A DNA stretch of 64,000 nucleotides from Microbispora rosea subsp. aerata (GTDB lineage: Bacteria; Actinomycetota; Actinomycetes; Streptosporangiales; Streptosporangiaceae). Each line of letters begins with the position of its first letter. Positions within the stretch are counted from its first letter, which is position 1. The notes beneath the pieces are model-generated. The model was not told where the DNA came from. It did not search any database and worked only from the letters and a program-made list of their open reading frames with translations. The stretch is from the NCBI RefSeq assembly GCF_014647835.1, contig NZ_BMPY01000001.1:186001-250000 (forward strand). The letters run 5' to 3'. Below are positions 36,094 through 44,898 of this stretch, in pieces. Made by a program: the position numbers and the translations under genes.

Positions 36094-37476
36094 TCACGAG
36101 ACGGCCCGGGCGGCGGCGATCAGACCGGTGGTCGAGTAGCCGGGCACGGTCGGCAGGATGACGACCTCCCCGCCGGCCCGGCGTACGGCCTCGGCCTCGG
36201 GCATCGACCGCTCGTCGTAGTCGCCGCCCTTCACCCACACGTCCGGGCACAGGCGCTCGATGACATGCGACGGCGTGTCCTCGCCGAAGACCGTCACGGC
36301 GTCCACGCAGCCGAGCGCGCGCAGCACCTCGACCCGGTCGCGCTCGCGCACCAGCGGCCTGCGCGGGCCCTTGAGCCGCCGGATCGAGTCGTCGGAGTTC
36401 ACGCAGACCACCAGGGCGTCGCCGAGCGCCCTGGCCCGCCGCAGCAGGCTCACGTGCCCGGCGTGCAGCAGGTCGAAACAGCCGCCGGTGGCGATCAGGC
36501 GGCCCCCGGCGGCGCGTACGGCGGCGGCCACCTCGAACGCGGACGCGCCGGGCGCGAACGGCGCCCCCGACTCGGCACCGCCGGGATGGTGCGGGCCGGC
36601 ATGACGCAGCGCGGCGGCCCCGCCCCCCGCCACGAACCCGGTGGCCTCGCCGACCGCGCGGGCGACGGCGTCCTCGACGGACGCGCCGTCGGCCAGGGCG
36701 AGCGCCGCCGCCGCGGCGAAGCGGTCGCCCGCGCCGCAGGCGTCCGCGCCCGGCACGACGCGGGGAGCGGGAACCGGCGCGCACCCGCCGCCTCGGTGGG
36801 CCAGCATCGCGCCGCGCTCGCCCAGTGTGATCGCGACGGCCTCGGCGCCGAGGTCGCGCACCAGCCCGCGGGCGGCGCGCTCCGGCGAGTCGTACGGCTC
36901 CCGGCACATGCTCCGGGCCTCCGCCTCGCTGGGCGTGACCAGCGCGCATCCCGGCACGGGCGGCGACCCCCGAGGGTGGGGGTCCCAGACCAGCGGCGCG
37001 TCGAGGCCGCGCAGCGACGCGCGCAGCAGGTCGGCCACGCCGCGCCCGTAGTCGGCGACCAGGACCGCACCGGCCGAGGCGAGGGCCTCGAACACGGCGA
37101 CGGAGGCCACCCGGCCGGGCCGCCCCGCGGCGCGGCCGTCGCCGGTGTCGATCCTCACCAGCGTCTGCCCGCGGGCGCGCACCCGTGTCTTGCGCACGGT
37201 CGTGCCGCGCAGCGGCAGCCGTACGATCTCGACGGCGGGCGACAGCAGGCCCTCCAGGCGGCGGCCGGAGGGGTCGTCGCCCAGAGCGGTGATCAGCACC
37301 ACCCGCGTGCCGTCGCGGGCGGCCAGCAGCGCCGCCAGGCCCGCGCCGCCCGGCCGGTGGTGCTCCGCGGGCCCCTCCACCACGGGGACGGGCGCGTCCG
37401 GGCACAGCCGGTCGGCCGTGCCCTCGACGTCGACGTCGAGCAGGCAGTCGCCGACGACGACGAGCGGTCCGCTCAC
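36094..37476 (-). CDS. hldE: Bifunctional heptose-7-phosphate kinase / heptose-1-phosphate nucleotidyltransferase
   Basis: A 460-residue fusion from a GTG that overlaps the gmhA stop. The N-terminal PfkB/ribokinase domain has VVVGDCLLDVDVEG, ADYGRGV and the catalytic anion-hole motif PGADACGAGDRFAAA (near residue 255). The C-terminal domain, from about residue 320, is a cytidylyltransferase-like fold with TGGCFDLLHAGHVSLL (HxGH), VCVNSDDSIRRLKGP and WVKGGDYDERSMPE. This domain order matches HldE (RfaE), which makes ADP- or GDP-activated D-glycero-D-manno-heptose. In a Gram-positive this points to a heptose-containing glycan or metabolite, not lipopolysaccharide. Confidence 0.92.
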   Translation of the reverse strand: MSGPLVVVGDCLLDVDVEGTADRLCPDAPVPVVEGPAEHHRPGGAGLAALLAARDGTRVVLITALGDDPSGRRLEGLLSPAVEIVRLPLRGTTVRKTRVRARGQTLVRIDTGDGRAAGRPGRVASVAVFEALASAGAVLVADYGRGVADLLRASLRGLDAPLVWDPHPRGSPPVPGCALVTPSEAEARSMCREPYDSPERAARGLVRDLGAEAVAITLGERGAMLAHRGGGCAPVPAPRVVPGADACGAGDRFAAAAALALADGASVEDAVARAVGEATGFVAGGGAAALRHAGPHHPGGAESGAPFAPGASAFEVAAAVRAAGGRLIATGGCFDLLHAGHVSLLRRARALGDALVVCVNSDDSIRRLKGPRRPLVRERDRVEVLRALGCVDAVTVFGEDTPSHVIERLCPDVWVKGGDYDERSMPEAEAVRRAGGEVVILPTVPGYSTTGLIAAARAVS

Positions 37477-38027
37477 GCGACCGCCTTTTCGATCACGTCG
37501 CAGAGCATGTGGATCACCGTGAGGTGCACCTCCTGGATGGTCGCGGTGTCGCCGGCGGGCACGGTCAAGGCCTCGTCGCACAGCTCCGCGAGACGATTGG
37601 GGCCGGGGCCGGTCAGCGCCCAGGTCGTCAGCCCGCACTCGCGGCCGGCCTCGGCCGCCTCGGTCACGTTGCGGCTGGTCCCGCTGGTGGACAGGCACAG
37701 CAGCACGTCGCCGGGGCGGCCGTGCGCCCGCACCTGCCGCGCGTACAGCTCGGCCATGCCGAAGTCGTTGCCGATCGCGGTCAGCGACGAGGTGTCGGCG
37801 TGCAGCGGGATCGCGGCGTACGGCCTGCGGCCGGCGACGCGGTAGCGGCCGACCAGCTCCGCGGTCAGGTGCTGCGCCTCGGCGGCGGAACCGCCGTTGC
37901 CGCAGGCGAGCAGCCGCCCGCCGCCGCTCAGCACGGCCGCGAGCTTGTAGCCCCAGGCGTAGATCTTGGGCGTCTCCGGGTCCACCGCCGTCAGCGCGGC
38001 GCTCAGCCGGGCCAGATGAGGATGCAT
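37473..38027 (-). CDS. gmhA: Sedoheptulose-7-phosphate isomerase (SIS domain)
   Basis: A 184-residue SIS-domain protein with LLACGNGGSAAEAQHLTAEL, the GmhA phosphosugar-binding signature, HADTSSLTAIGNDFG, VLLCLSTSGTSRNVTEAA and EVHLTVIHMLCDVIE. All are diagnostic of phosphoheptose isomerase, which converts sedoheptulose 7-phosphate to D-glycero-D-manno-heptose 7-phosphate. Its stop overlaps the hldE start, and it begins 3 bp after the upstream glycosyltransferase gene. Confidence 0.93.
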   Translation of the reverse strand: MHPHLARLSAALTAVDPETPKIYAWGYKLAAVLSGGGRLLACGNGGSAAEAQHLTAELVGRYRVAGRRPYAAIPLHADTSSLTAIGNDFGMAELYARQVRAHGRPGDVLLCLSTSGTSRNVTEAAEAGRECGLTTWALTGPGPNRLAELCDEALTVPAGDTATIQEVHLTVIHMLCDVIEKAVA

Positions 38028-38030
38028 CGC

Positions 38031-39224
38031 TCAGCCTCCCGCGGCGGCGAGGGTGCGCAGGCACCCGCCGGCCAGGTCTCGGTACGTGGACTCGGTCTGC
38101 TCGGCGATCCTCGGCCAGCCGTAGCGGGCGCGCGCCCGCCTGGCCCCGGCGGCCGACAGCGCCGCCCGCAGGCCGGGCCTGGCCAGCAGGTCGCCGAGGG
38201 TGCGGGACAGCGCGCGCGGCCGCCGGGGCGGCACGAGCAGGCCGCATCCCGCGACGGTGTCGAGGTGGCCGCCGACCGCCGAGGCGATCACCGGCACCCC
38301 GCAGGCCAGGGCCTCCAGGGGCACCATGCCGAACGGCTCGTACCACGGGACGGTCACCAGGACGTCGGCGGAGCGCATGAGGGCGGGCACCTCGGCCCGG
38401 CTCACGCTGCCGATCAGTCGGACCCGGTCGCCGAGGCCGAGCCCGTCGGCGAGCGTGCGCAGCCGCGTGCACTCCTCGTCGCCCGGGTCGCCGCCCGCGA
38501 TCACCAGTTCGGCGCCGGGCGCCTGCCGCATGGCGCGCACGACGGTGTCCACCCCCTTGCGCGGCACCATGCGCCCGATGCACAGCACCCTCGGCCGGTC
38601 GCCGCGCGGGGCGGCCGGGCCGTCGGGCCGGAACAGGCCGAGGTCGACGCCGCACGGCACGACCGTGATCCGGTCGCGCGGCACGCCCATCGCGACCAGC
38701 TCCCGCACCTCGTCGGAGCAGGTGGCGATGACCGCGACCGCCCGGCGGCCGATGTCGCGCTCGATGGCGATCCGGCCCGGCGGGCTGGTGTCGGCCTCGC
38801 CCTGCCAGCGCCGCTTCACGGTGCCGAGCGCGTGGTAGGTCTGCACGACGGGGATGCCGAGGGGCTCGGCCGCCGTCAGCGTGGCCAGCCCGCTCATCCA
38901 GAAGTGGGCGTGCGCCACGTCGGGCGGCTCGGCCTTCCACCTGCGGGCCAGATGCTCGGCGAACTCCGGCATGTACGGCAGCAGCTCGTCCTTGGGCAGC
39001 GGCTCGGCCGGCCCGGCGGGCACGTGCTCGACGGTGACGCCGGCGGCCATGCGCACCGCCTCCGGCTGGCCGGGGCGGGTGCGCCGCGTGTGCACGACGA
39101 CCTCGTTGCCCCGCTCGGCCAGGGCCAGGGCCAGCGCCGCGACGTGCACGTTCTGCCCGCCGGCGTCCACGCCGCCGAGGGTCGCCAGCGGGCTCGCGTG
39201 CTCCGACACCAAGGCGATCCTCAT
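38031..39224 (-). CDS. Glycosyltransferase family 4
   Basis: A 397-residue GT-B enzyme. The N-terminus MRIALVSEHASPLATLGGVD and GGQNVHVAALALALAERGN match the retaining GT4 family. AHFWMSGLA, PCGVDLGLFRPDGP, RVLCIGRMVPRKGVDTVV and the E-x7-E motif in PWYEPFGMVPLEALACGVPV are present. Close relatives act on nucleotide sugars in actinobacterial surface glycan pathways. It overlaps the upstream GT9 gene by ATGA and is followed after 3 bp by gmhA. Confidence 0.9.
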   Translation of the reverse strand: MRIALVSEHASPLATLGGVDAGGQNVHVAALALALAERGNEVVVHTRRTRPGQPEAVRMAAGVTVEHVPAGPAEPLPKDELLPYMPEFAEHLARRWKAEPPDVAHAHFWMSGLATLTAAEPLGIPVVQTYHALGTVKRRWQGEADTSPPGRIAIERDIGRRAVAVIATCSDEVRELVAMGVPRDRITVVPCGVDLGLFRPDGPAAPRGDRPRVLCIGRMVPRKGVDTVVRAMRQAPGAELVIAGGDPGDEECTRLRTLADGLGLGDRVRLIGSVSRAEVPALMRSADVLVTVPWYEPFGMVPLEALACGVPVIASAVGGHLDTVAGCGLLVPPRRPRALSRTLGDLLARPGLRAALSAAGARRARARYGWPRIAEQTESTYRDLAGGCLRTLAAAGG

Positions 39225-40285
39225 GACACCCCCTCCTTCACCGCCCCGGCCGGCGTCACCTCCGCCGCGGCCAGGCGCCGGACGGCGTCCACGACCTGCT
39301 CGCCGCCGACCGAGGACAGGCACGGATGGCCGGGTATCGGGCAGACCCTCGCCCTGCTCCCCCGGCAGGCGGCGCGCTGGTCGCCGAGGACCACGGTGGG
39401 CACGCCGTACGGCGCCCAGCGCGCGGCGGGCACGACCGGCGCGAACAGGCTGACCACGGGCGTGCCCACCGCCGCCGCCAGGTGGGCGGGGCCGGTGTTG
39501 GCCGCCACGACGGCGCGGGCCCCGGCCAGCACGGCGGCGAGCTCGGCGAACGTGGTCGCCCCGCCCAAGTCGATCGCGGAGCCGGGCGCGGAGCCGGAGA
39601 CGACGGCCGTCAGCGCCCGTTCGCCGGGACTGCCGGTGACGACGACCCGCTCCCCCTCGGCCAGCAGCGCCCCGACCGTCTCCGCCCAGCGCTCGGCGGG
39701 CCACGCCCTGGCCGGCGCGGTCGTGCCGGGATGCACCACCACGTAGCCGGGCGGTCCGGTGAGGTGATCCACGTCCGGCAGCGGCCCGCGTACGGCGAGC
39801 CGCCCGTCGTCGCCCGGCGGCAGGTCGAAACCGGCCGCGCGGGCGAGACCGAGCATCCGCTCCGGCTCGGGGACGTCCACGCTCTCGTCCACGACGTGAC
39901 GCACGTCGAGCAGGGAGCCGGGGTAGTCCGCGCTGATCGCGGCGATCCGCGGCACCCCGGCCAGCCGCAGCAGCAGGGCCGTGGGCAGCGCCGACTGGTG
40001 GAACGACGTGAAGATCACGGCCATGTCGGGGCCGACGGCCCGGATCTGCTCCACCAGGCGGGCCGCGCGCTCGGAGGTCATCGGCACCCGGTCGGGGTCG
40101 ATCCACGGGGCGCGCCACTCCAGGACGCGGTCGACGCCGGGCAGCAGCTCGGCCGCCGCCCGGCCGTACGGACCGGCGAGCATGACCACCTCCCTCGATC
40201 CGGCGGCCACCGCGCGCACGGCCGGCCCCGCGAGCAGCACGTCGCCCGCGTTGTCGGGCCGCACCACCAAGGCGGTGCCGATCAC
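39221..40285 (-). CDS. Glycosyltransferase family 9 (heptosyltransferase-like), second copy
   Basis: A 354-residue GT9 enzyme from a GTG start overlapping the upstream gene. Motifs are ALVVRPDNAGDVLLAGPAVR, YVVVHPGTTAPARAWPAERW, VVVTGSPGERALT, AVVAANTGPAHLAAAVGTPV and SLFAPVVPAARWAPYG. These fit ADP-heptose-dependent transferases. A Cys-containing tail (CRGSRARVCPIPGHPC) is typical of the actinobacterial subgroup. Two GT9 genes in one operon suggest two successive heptose additions. Confidence 0.88.
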   Translation of the reverse strand: MIGTALVVRPDNAGDVLLAGPAVRAVAAGSREVVMLAGPYGRAAAELLPGVDRVLEWRAPWIDPDRVPMTSERAARLVEQIRAVGPDMAVIFTSFHQSALPTALLLRLAGVPRIAAISADYPGSLLDVRHVVDESVDVPEPERMLGLARAAGFDLPPGDDGRLAVRGPLPDVDHLTGPPGYVVVHPGTTAPARAWPAERWAETVGALLAEGERVVVTGSPGERALTAVVSGSAPGSAIDLGGATTFAELAAVLAGARAVVAANTGPAHLAAAVGTPVVSLFAPVVPAARWAPYGVPTVVLGDQRAACRGSRARVCPIPGHPCLSSVGGEQVVDAVRRLAAAEVTPAGAVKEGVS

Positions 40286-41313
40286 GGACGCCTCCCCGTG
40301 CGCACCGCGATCTCGCCCTTGATCCGGTGCGCGCAGGCCGCCGGCGGGATGGCCACGCTGGTCAGGGCCATGCGTGCGATCTCCTCCGGCGTACGCGGGC
40401 CGGGGGCGATGCGCGCCCAGGCGAACTCGGCGGTGAGGCCGAGCCAGGCGAGCCCGGCGGCGCCCGCCGCGGCGGCGAGGCCCGCGCCGCCCCGCCGTCT
40501 CGTCCGCGATCCGCGTACGGCGGCGGCCAGCGCGAGCGCGAGCAGGCCCATGCCGGTGGTGAGGGCGTGCCGCCTCAGGCGGCCGGGGTGCCCGCCGACG
40601 GCGGCGCGCCAGCCGCGGCCGTGCACACGGCGCATGAGCGCGTCGGACGCGTTGCCGCGCTGGAGGCGCACGCTGGACCAGAAACCGTCGTCGCGCACCG
40701 GGTGGCGGGTCAGGCGCTCGCCCTTGACCAGGGTGAACCCGGCGCGCTCGACCCGCAGCGCGAGGTCGGCGTCCTCCCGGTACGCCCCGGGGAAACGCTC
40801 GTCGAACCCGCCGGTCGCCTCCAGGGCCGCCCTCCGATAGGCCATGTCGGCGGTGATCCAGTCGGCGCGGGCCAGCCCGGCGGTGGTGCGTTCGGCGTCG
40901 GTCGGGCGGCGGGCCGCAGGCAGCGGCACCTCCAGCCGTCCCTGGCTCCCGCCGGCGTCGCCGGGCAGGCGGGCGAGGTCCTCGGCCAGCGCGCGGGCCC
41001 AGCCGGGGCCAGGCACCACGTCGTCGTCGAGGAACACCGCCCACGGCGTGGTCGCGGCCCGCCAGCCGGCGTTGCGCGCGGCGGCCGGGCCGCGTCCGCC
41101 CGACCTGAGCACGCGTACGCGCGGCGGCACCGCGAGCGGCTCCGGGTTATCTCCCGGCCTGTCGTCCACCACGATCACCTCGGGGCCGGGTCCGACGGCG
41201 GCGAGCGTGGCGGCCAGGCTCGGCCGCCCGATCGTCGGGATCACCACCGTGACGGCCGGTCCCGTCCCACTCGCGGGGGCCGGACTCGTCCGCCTGGTCA
41301 GCTCGGTCGTCAT
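40282..41313 (-). CDS. Glycosyltransferase family 2 with C-terminal membrane helices
   Basis: A 343-residue GT-A enzyme. It has VTVVIPTIGRPSLAATL, VIVVDDRPGDN, AARNAGWRAATTPWAVFLDD with DDD, and GGFDERFPGAYREDADLALR carrying the ED catalytic pair. The C-terminal 100 residues contain hydrophobic helices (LTTGMGLLALALAAAV, GLAAAAGAAGLAWLGL), anchoring it to the membrane. It overlaps the carbamoyltransferase gene upstream and the GT9 gene downstream by 4 bp each. It may start or extend the glycan at the membrane. Confidence 0.88.
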   Translation of the reverse strand: MTTELTRRTSPAPASGTGPAVTVVIPTIGRPSLAATLAAVGPGPEVIVVDDRPGDNPEPLAVPPRVRVLRSGGRGPAAARNAGWRAATTPWAVFLDDDVVPGPGWARALAEDLARLPGDAGGSQGRLEVPLPAARRPTDAERTTAGLARADWITADMAYRRAALEATGGFDERFPGAYREDADLALRVERAGFTLVKGERLTRHPVRDDGFWSSVRLQRGNASDALMRRVHGRGWRAAVGGHPGRLRRHALTTGMGLLALALAAAVRGSRTRRRGGAGLAAAAGAAGLAWLGLTAEFAWARIAPGPRTPEEIARMALTSVAIPPAACAHRIKGEIAVRTGRRP

Positions 41314-42950
41314 CGGGCGAACACCGCCCCTCTGCGCACGACGTACGGGCCGAGGACGAGCACGTCCACCGGGGCGGAGCCGAAGCACTCCAGCGCGTCG
41401 CGGGGGTCGTCCGCCATCGGGCGGCCGGCCGTGTTGAGGCTGGTGTTGACGACGGCGGGCAGCCCGGTGCGCCTCTCGAACTCCTCCAGCAGCCGCGCGA
41501 GCAGCCCGTCGCGGCCGCGCTCGACGGTCTGGATCCGGGCCGTGCCGTCGACGTGCACGACGGCGGGGATGCGGTCGCGCCACTCCGGCCGCACGTCGTG
41601 GACGAACAGCATGTACGGGCTCCGCGCCGGGCCCCTGCCGAAGATCATGGGGGCGCGTTCCGCCAGCACCATCGGGGCGACGGGGCGGAACTGCTCGCGG
41701 CCCTTCACGTCGTTGAGCCGCTCGGCGTTGCGGGGGTTGCCGGGGTGGGCGAGCAGGGAGCGGCGGCCGAGCGCGCGGGGGCCGTACTCCGCGCGTCCCT
41801 GGAACCAGGCCACCACGCGGTCGGCCGCGAGCTCGGCGGCGACGGTCGCGGCCAGGTCGGCGGGGCGCTCGTACGGCACCCGCGCCACGTCGAGCCAGGC
41901 GCCCAGCTCCTCGTCGCTCCAGCCCCGGCCGAGGTCGGCGCCGGGCATCGGCGTGACGGGGTCGCCGGCGGCCCGCGCGAGGTGCAGCGCTCCCCCGAGC
42001 GCGGTGCCGGAGTCGCCCGCCGCGGGCTGCACCCACACCTCCTCGAACGGGCCCTCGGCGAACAGCCGGGTGTTGGCCACGCAGTTGAGCGCCACTCCCC
42101 CGGCCATCGTGAGACAGCGGGCTCCGGTGCGCCCGTGCAGCCACGCGGCGAGGTCGAGCAGCACCTCCTCCAGCCGGGCCTGCGCGCTGGCCGCGAGGTC
42201 GGCGTGGTCGGCCGTCCACCTCTCGCCCTTGCCGAGCGCCTTGGCGTAGACGCTCCAGTCGATCGGCTCGACCCGGAAGCCGCCGTCGCCCGTGGGATAG
42301 ACGAGATCGCGCAGCTCGCGCAGGAAACGCGGTTCGCCGTAGGACGCGAGGGCCATCACCTTGTATTCGTCGCTGGAGCGCAGGAAACCGAGATGCTGGG
42401 TGAGGTCCTCGTACATCAGCCCGAGGGAGTGCGGCAGCGCCTGGCTCGCCAGGACGGTCAGCTCGCCGTCCCGGTAGTGCCCGGCCAGGTGCGAGACGGC
42501 CTCGCCGCGGCCGTCGCAGACCAGCACCGCCGACTCGCGGTACGGCGCGGCCAGCCCGGCGGACGCGGCGTGCGCGATGTGGTGGGGGACGAACCGCACC
42601 TGCGCGGCGTCCAGCCCGGGAAGCGCGGTGGCCAGGAAGTCGGGGGCGCGGCGCGCGTAGGCGGTGCGCAGGTCCTCCCAGCGCTCGTCCTGTCCCGGCC
42701 CTCCGGGCACCACGAGCTCGGGATCGTAGGAGTAGGCGACGCCGTCGAGGTCCTCGGGCCGCAGGCCGGCCTGCTCGAGACACCACGCCGCGGCGAGCTC
42801 CGGCAGCTCCCAGGCGGAGAACGGCAGCGGGCGCTTGCCGTGCTTGCGGCGGCTGAAGCGCTCCTCTTCCGCTGCGGCGGTCACCTCGCCATCCACGACC
42901 AGCGCGGCGGCCGGATCATGGAAAATCGCGTTTATCCCCAAGAACCGCAT
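41310..42950 (-). CDS. Carbamoyltransferase (NodU/CmcH/TobZ family), first gene of glycan operon
   Basis: A 546-residue protein from the ATG at 42950, which has GGAGGG upstream. The N-terminal YrdC/Kae1-like ASKHA domain has LGINAIFHDPAAALVVDG, RRKHGKRPLPF, FVPHHIAHAAS and SSDEYKVMALASYGEP. The C-terminal carbamoyltransferase domain has VAWFQGRAEYGPRALGRRSL, DVKGREQFRPVAPMVL and LPAVVNTSLNTAGRPM. This family uses carbamoyl phosphate and ATP to carbamoylate sugar or antibiotic hydroxyls. At the head of an NDP-heptose operon it probably carbamoylates the heptose product, as seen in some actinomycete natural products. Confidence 0.9.
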   Translation of the reverse strand: MRFLGINAIFHDPAAALVVDGEVTAAAEEERFSRRKHGKRPLPFSAWELPELAAAWCLEQAGLRPEDLDGVAYSYDPELVVPGGPGQDERWEDLRTAYARRAPDFLATALPGLDAAQVRFVPHHIAHAASAGLAAPYRESAVLVCDGRGEAVSHLAGHYRDGELTVLASQALPHSLGLMYEDLTQHLGFLRSSDEYKVMALASYGEPRFLRELRDLVYPTGDGGFRVEPIDWSVYAKALGKGERWTADHADLAASAQARLEEVLLDLAAWLHGRTGARCLTMAGGVALNCVANTRLFAEGPFEEVWVQPAAGDSGTALGGALHLARAAGDPVTPMPGADLGRGWSDEELGAWLDVARVPYERPADLAATVAAELAADRVVAWFQGRAEYGPRALGRRSLLAHPGNPRNAERLNDVKGREQFRPVAPMVLAERAPMIFGRGPARSPYMLFVHDVRPEWRDRIPAVVHVDGTARIQTVERGRDGLLARLLEEFERRTGLPAVVNTSLNTAGRPMADDPRDALECFGSAPVDVLVLGPYVVRRGAVFAR

Positions 42951-42990
42951 CGGTTTCCCTCCGTTGCGCAGTGGAGGTCTGGTTACCGAG

Positions 42991-43002
42991 AGAAGCGCTT
43001 CT
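42991..43002. promoter_or_regulatory. AGAAGCGCTTCT palindrome between divergent glycan operons
   Basis: A perfect 12-bp palindrome in the 186-bp divergent region between the carbamoyltransferase and gmhB genes. Its AGCGCT core is that of LacI-family operators. A short inverted repeat ACTAC-TCTGC-GTAGT lies about 55 bp further right. It is a candidate operator for both glycan transcription units. Confidence 0.45.
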
Positions 43003-43136
43003 AAACGCTGCTTTGTAGAGAAGTCGACGTGAGCGGGAGATGCACTCAATAACTACTACTCTGCGTAGTCATCGGCCGGTGTTTGCTGATCTGTCCCAGG
43101 GGTAGCCAGGCGGGCGATCGGCGCAGGAGGTCGCCC

Positions 43137-43715
43137 GTGTCCCAGCCCGCCCGTCGCCCCGCCGCGGTGCTTTTCGATCGCGACGGAACGCTCATCCACG
43201 ACATTCCGTACAACGGTGATCCCGATCGCGTCGCGCCCGTCGCCGGGGCCCGGGAGGCGCTCGACCGGCTCCGCGGGAAGGGCGTCCCGATCGGTGTCGT
43301 GACCAACCAGTCCGGGGTGGCCAGGGGCCTGATCGCCCCGGAGGCCCTGCGCGCCGTGAACGACCGGGTCGAGGCGCTGCTCGGGCCGTTCGACGTGTGG
43401 GAGATCTGCCCGCACGACGACGGCGACCGCTGCGGCTGCCGCAAGCCCGCGCCCGGCCTCGTGCTGCGCGCGGCCCGGCGGCTCGGCGTACGCCCGCAAG
43501 ACTGCGTGGTCGTCGGCGACATCGGCAGGGACGTGGAGGCGGCCCGCGCCGCCGGCGCCCGGGGCATCCTCGTGCCGACCCCGGCGACGCTGCCGGAGGA
43601 GGTGGCGGCCGCCCCCGAGGTGGCGCCCGGCCTCGCCGCGGCGATCGATCTTGTGCTCGGGGGGATTCAGCTCACGGCGGAGGATGAAGGGCGCACGACG
43701 AGGGCAGGTGGGTGA
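43137..43715 (+). CDS. gmhB: D-glycero-manno-heptose-1,7-bisphosphate 7-phosphatase (HAD-IIIA)
   Basis: A 192-residue HAD phosphatase from a GTG with GGAGG upstream; a longer in-frame start at 43083 is unlikely. It shows LFDRDGTLIHDIPYNGDP, VVTNQSGVARGL, the zinc-cysteine cluster CPHDDGDRCGCRKPAPG and VVGDIGRDVEAARAAG. These match GmhB, which removes the 7-phosphate between the kinase and nucleotidyltransferase steps of HldE. It therefore completes the gmhA-hldE-gmhB set in this locus. It is divergent from the main glycan operon. Confidence 0.9.
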   Translation: MSQPARRPAAVLFDRDGTLIHDIPYNGDPDRVAPVAGAREALDRLRGKGVPIGVVTNQSGVARGLIAPEALRAVNDRVEALLGPFDVWEICPHDDGDRCGCRKPAPGLVLRAARRLGVRPQDCVVVGDIGRDVEAARAAGARGILVPTPATLPEEVAAAPEVAPGLAAAIDLVLGGIQLTAEDEGRTTRAGG

Positions 43716-43776
43716 GGCGCCCACGGGCGGAGGGCGCGGTGATCGCAGGCGCGACGACGGACGGGGGAGCGATGCG

Positions 43777-44730
43777 ATGAAGATCATGATCTGGCATGTC
43801 CACGGGTCGTGGACCACCTCTTTCGTGCACGGCGGGCACGAATATCTGGTGCCGCTCACCCCCGACCGCGGCCCCGACGGGCGGGGCCGGGCCGACACCT
43901 ACCCCTGGCCCGACAGCGTCCGCGAGGTCCCGTACGACCGGCTGGCCGGCGAGGACGTCGACGTGGTCGTCTACCAGCGGCCGCACGAGCCCGGCCTGGC
44001 CCGCGAGTGGCTGGGGCGCGACGTGCCCGGCGTCTACGTCGAGCACAACACCCCGGCGGGCGACGTGCCCAAGACCCGTCATCCGCTGGCCGACCGCGAC
44101 GACATCCCGATCGTGCACGTCACCCACTTCAACGACCTGTTCTGGGACTCCGGCCGCGCCCCCACCCACGTGATCGAGCACGGCGTGGTCGACCCCGGCT
44201 ACCTCTACACCGGCGAACTCGCCCGCGCGGGCGTGGTCGTGAACGAGCCGATCAGGCGGTGGCGCGTCGCGGGCACCGACCTGCTGCCCGCGTTCGCCGT
44301 GACCGTCCCGCTGGACGTGTTCGGCATGAAGGTGACGAACCTGCCGGCCAAGCTCGGCCTGGACGGGCAGATGGAGGCGTTCGAGGACCTGCCGCAGGCC
44401 GCCATGCACGCCGAGCTGGCCCGGCGCCGGGTCTACCTGCACCCCTACCGCTGGACCTCGCTCGGCCTGTCGCTGATCGAGGCCATGATGATCGGCATGC
44501 CGGTCGTCGCGCTCGCCACCACCGAGGCCGTGGAGGCGGTGCCGCCGGAGGCGGGGGTCGTCTCCACCAAGCCGCTCACGCTGCTGCGCGCGCTCGGCCG
44601 GTTCGCCGGGGAGCCCGAGCTCGCCGTGCAAGCCGGCAAGGCCGCCCGCTCGGCCGCGCTCGCCCGCTACAACCTCGCCCGCTTCCACACCGACTGGGAC
44701 AACCTGCTCACCACCATCGCCCCGGGATAA
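43777..44730 (+). CDS. Glycosyltransferase (GT4-like) of the glycan cluster
   Basis: A 317-residue protein with N-terminus MKIMIWHVHGSWTTSFVHGG, then YVEHNTPAGDVPKTRHP, THFNDLFWDSG and VIEHGVVDPGY, and a donor-side region with YLHPYRWTSLGLSLIEAMMI carrying an E-x7-E-like Glu. This combination is typical of GT-B glycosyltransferases seen beside hldE/GT9 clusters in actinobacteria. The ATG at 43777 follows GGGGGAG. It starts 61 bp after gmhB, probably in the same transcript. Confidence 0.83.
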   Translation: MKIMIWHVHGSWTTSFVHGGHEYLVPLTPDRGPDGRGRADTYPWPDSVREVPYDRLAGEDVDVVVYQRPHEPGLAREWLGRDVPGVYVEHNTPAGDVPKTRHPLADRDDIPIVHVTHFNDLFWDSGRAPTHVIEHGVVDPGYLYTGELARAGVVVNEPIRRWRVAGTDLLPAFAVTVPLDVFGMKVTNLPAKLGLDGQMEAFEDLPQAAMHAELARRRVYLHPYRWTSLGLSLIEAMMIGMPVVALATTEAVEAVPPEAGVVSTKPLTLLRALGRFAGEPELAVQAGKAARSAALARYNLARFHTDWDNLLTTIAPG

Positions 44731-44802
44731 CCCGGCAGCCGAAGCCCGAGAACCGTCCACCGGAGCCGTACGGCCGTGGGCGTTCGCCCGGCGGGAGCCC
44801 GC

Positions 44803-44819
44803 GGCCCCGAAGGGGCCTT
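44803..44819 (+). terminator. Short hairpin after the glycosyltransferase gene
   Basis: GGCCCC-GAA-GGGGCC followed by TT lies 72 bp past the stop. The stem is only 6 bp, so this is tentative. Confidence 0.35.
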
Positions 44820-44898
44820 GCGGAGTCACGACGTTTCCGCCGACCTGCTCGGTAAGCTGAGGTGCGGCTGGTGAATCAGCAGGAGGTGAGGCGTCGCC

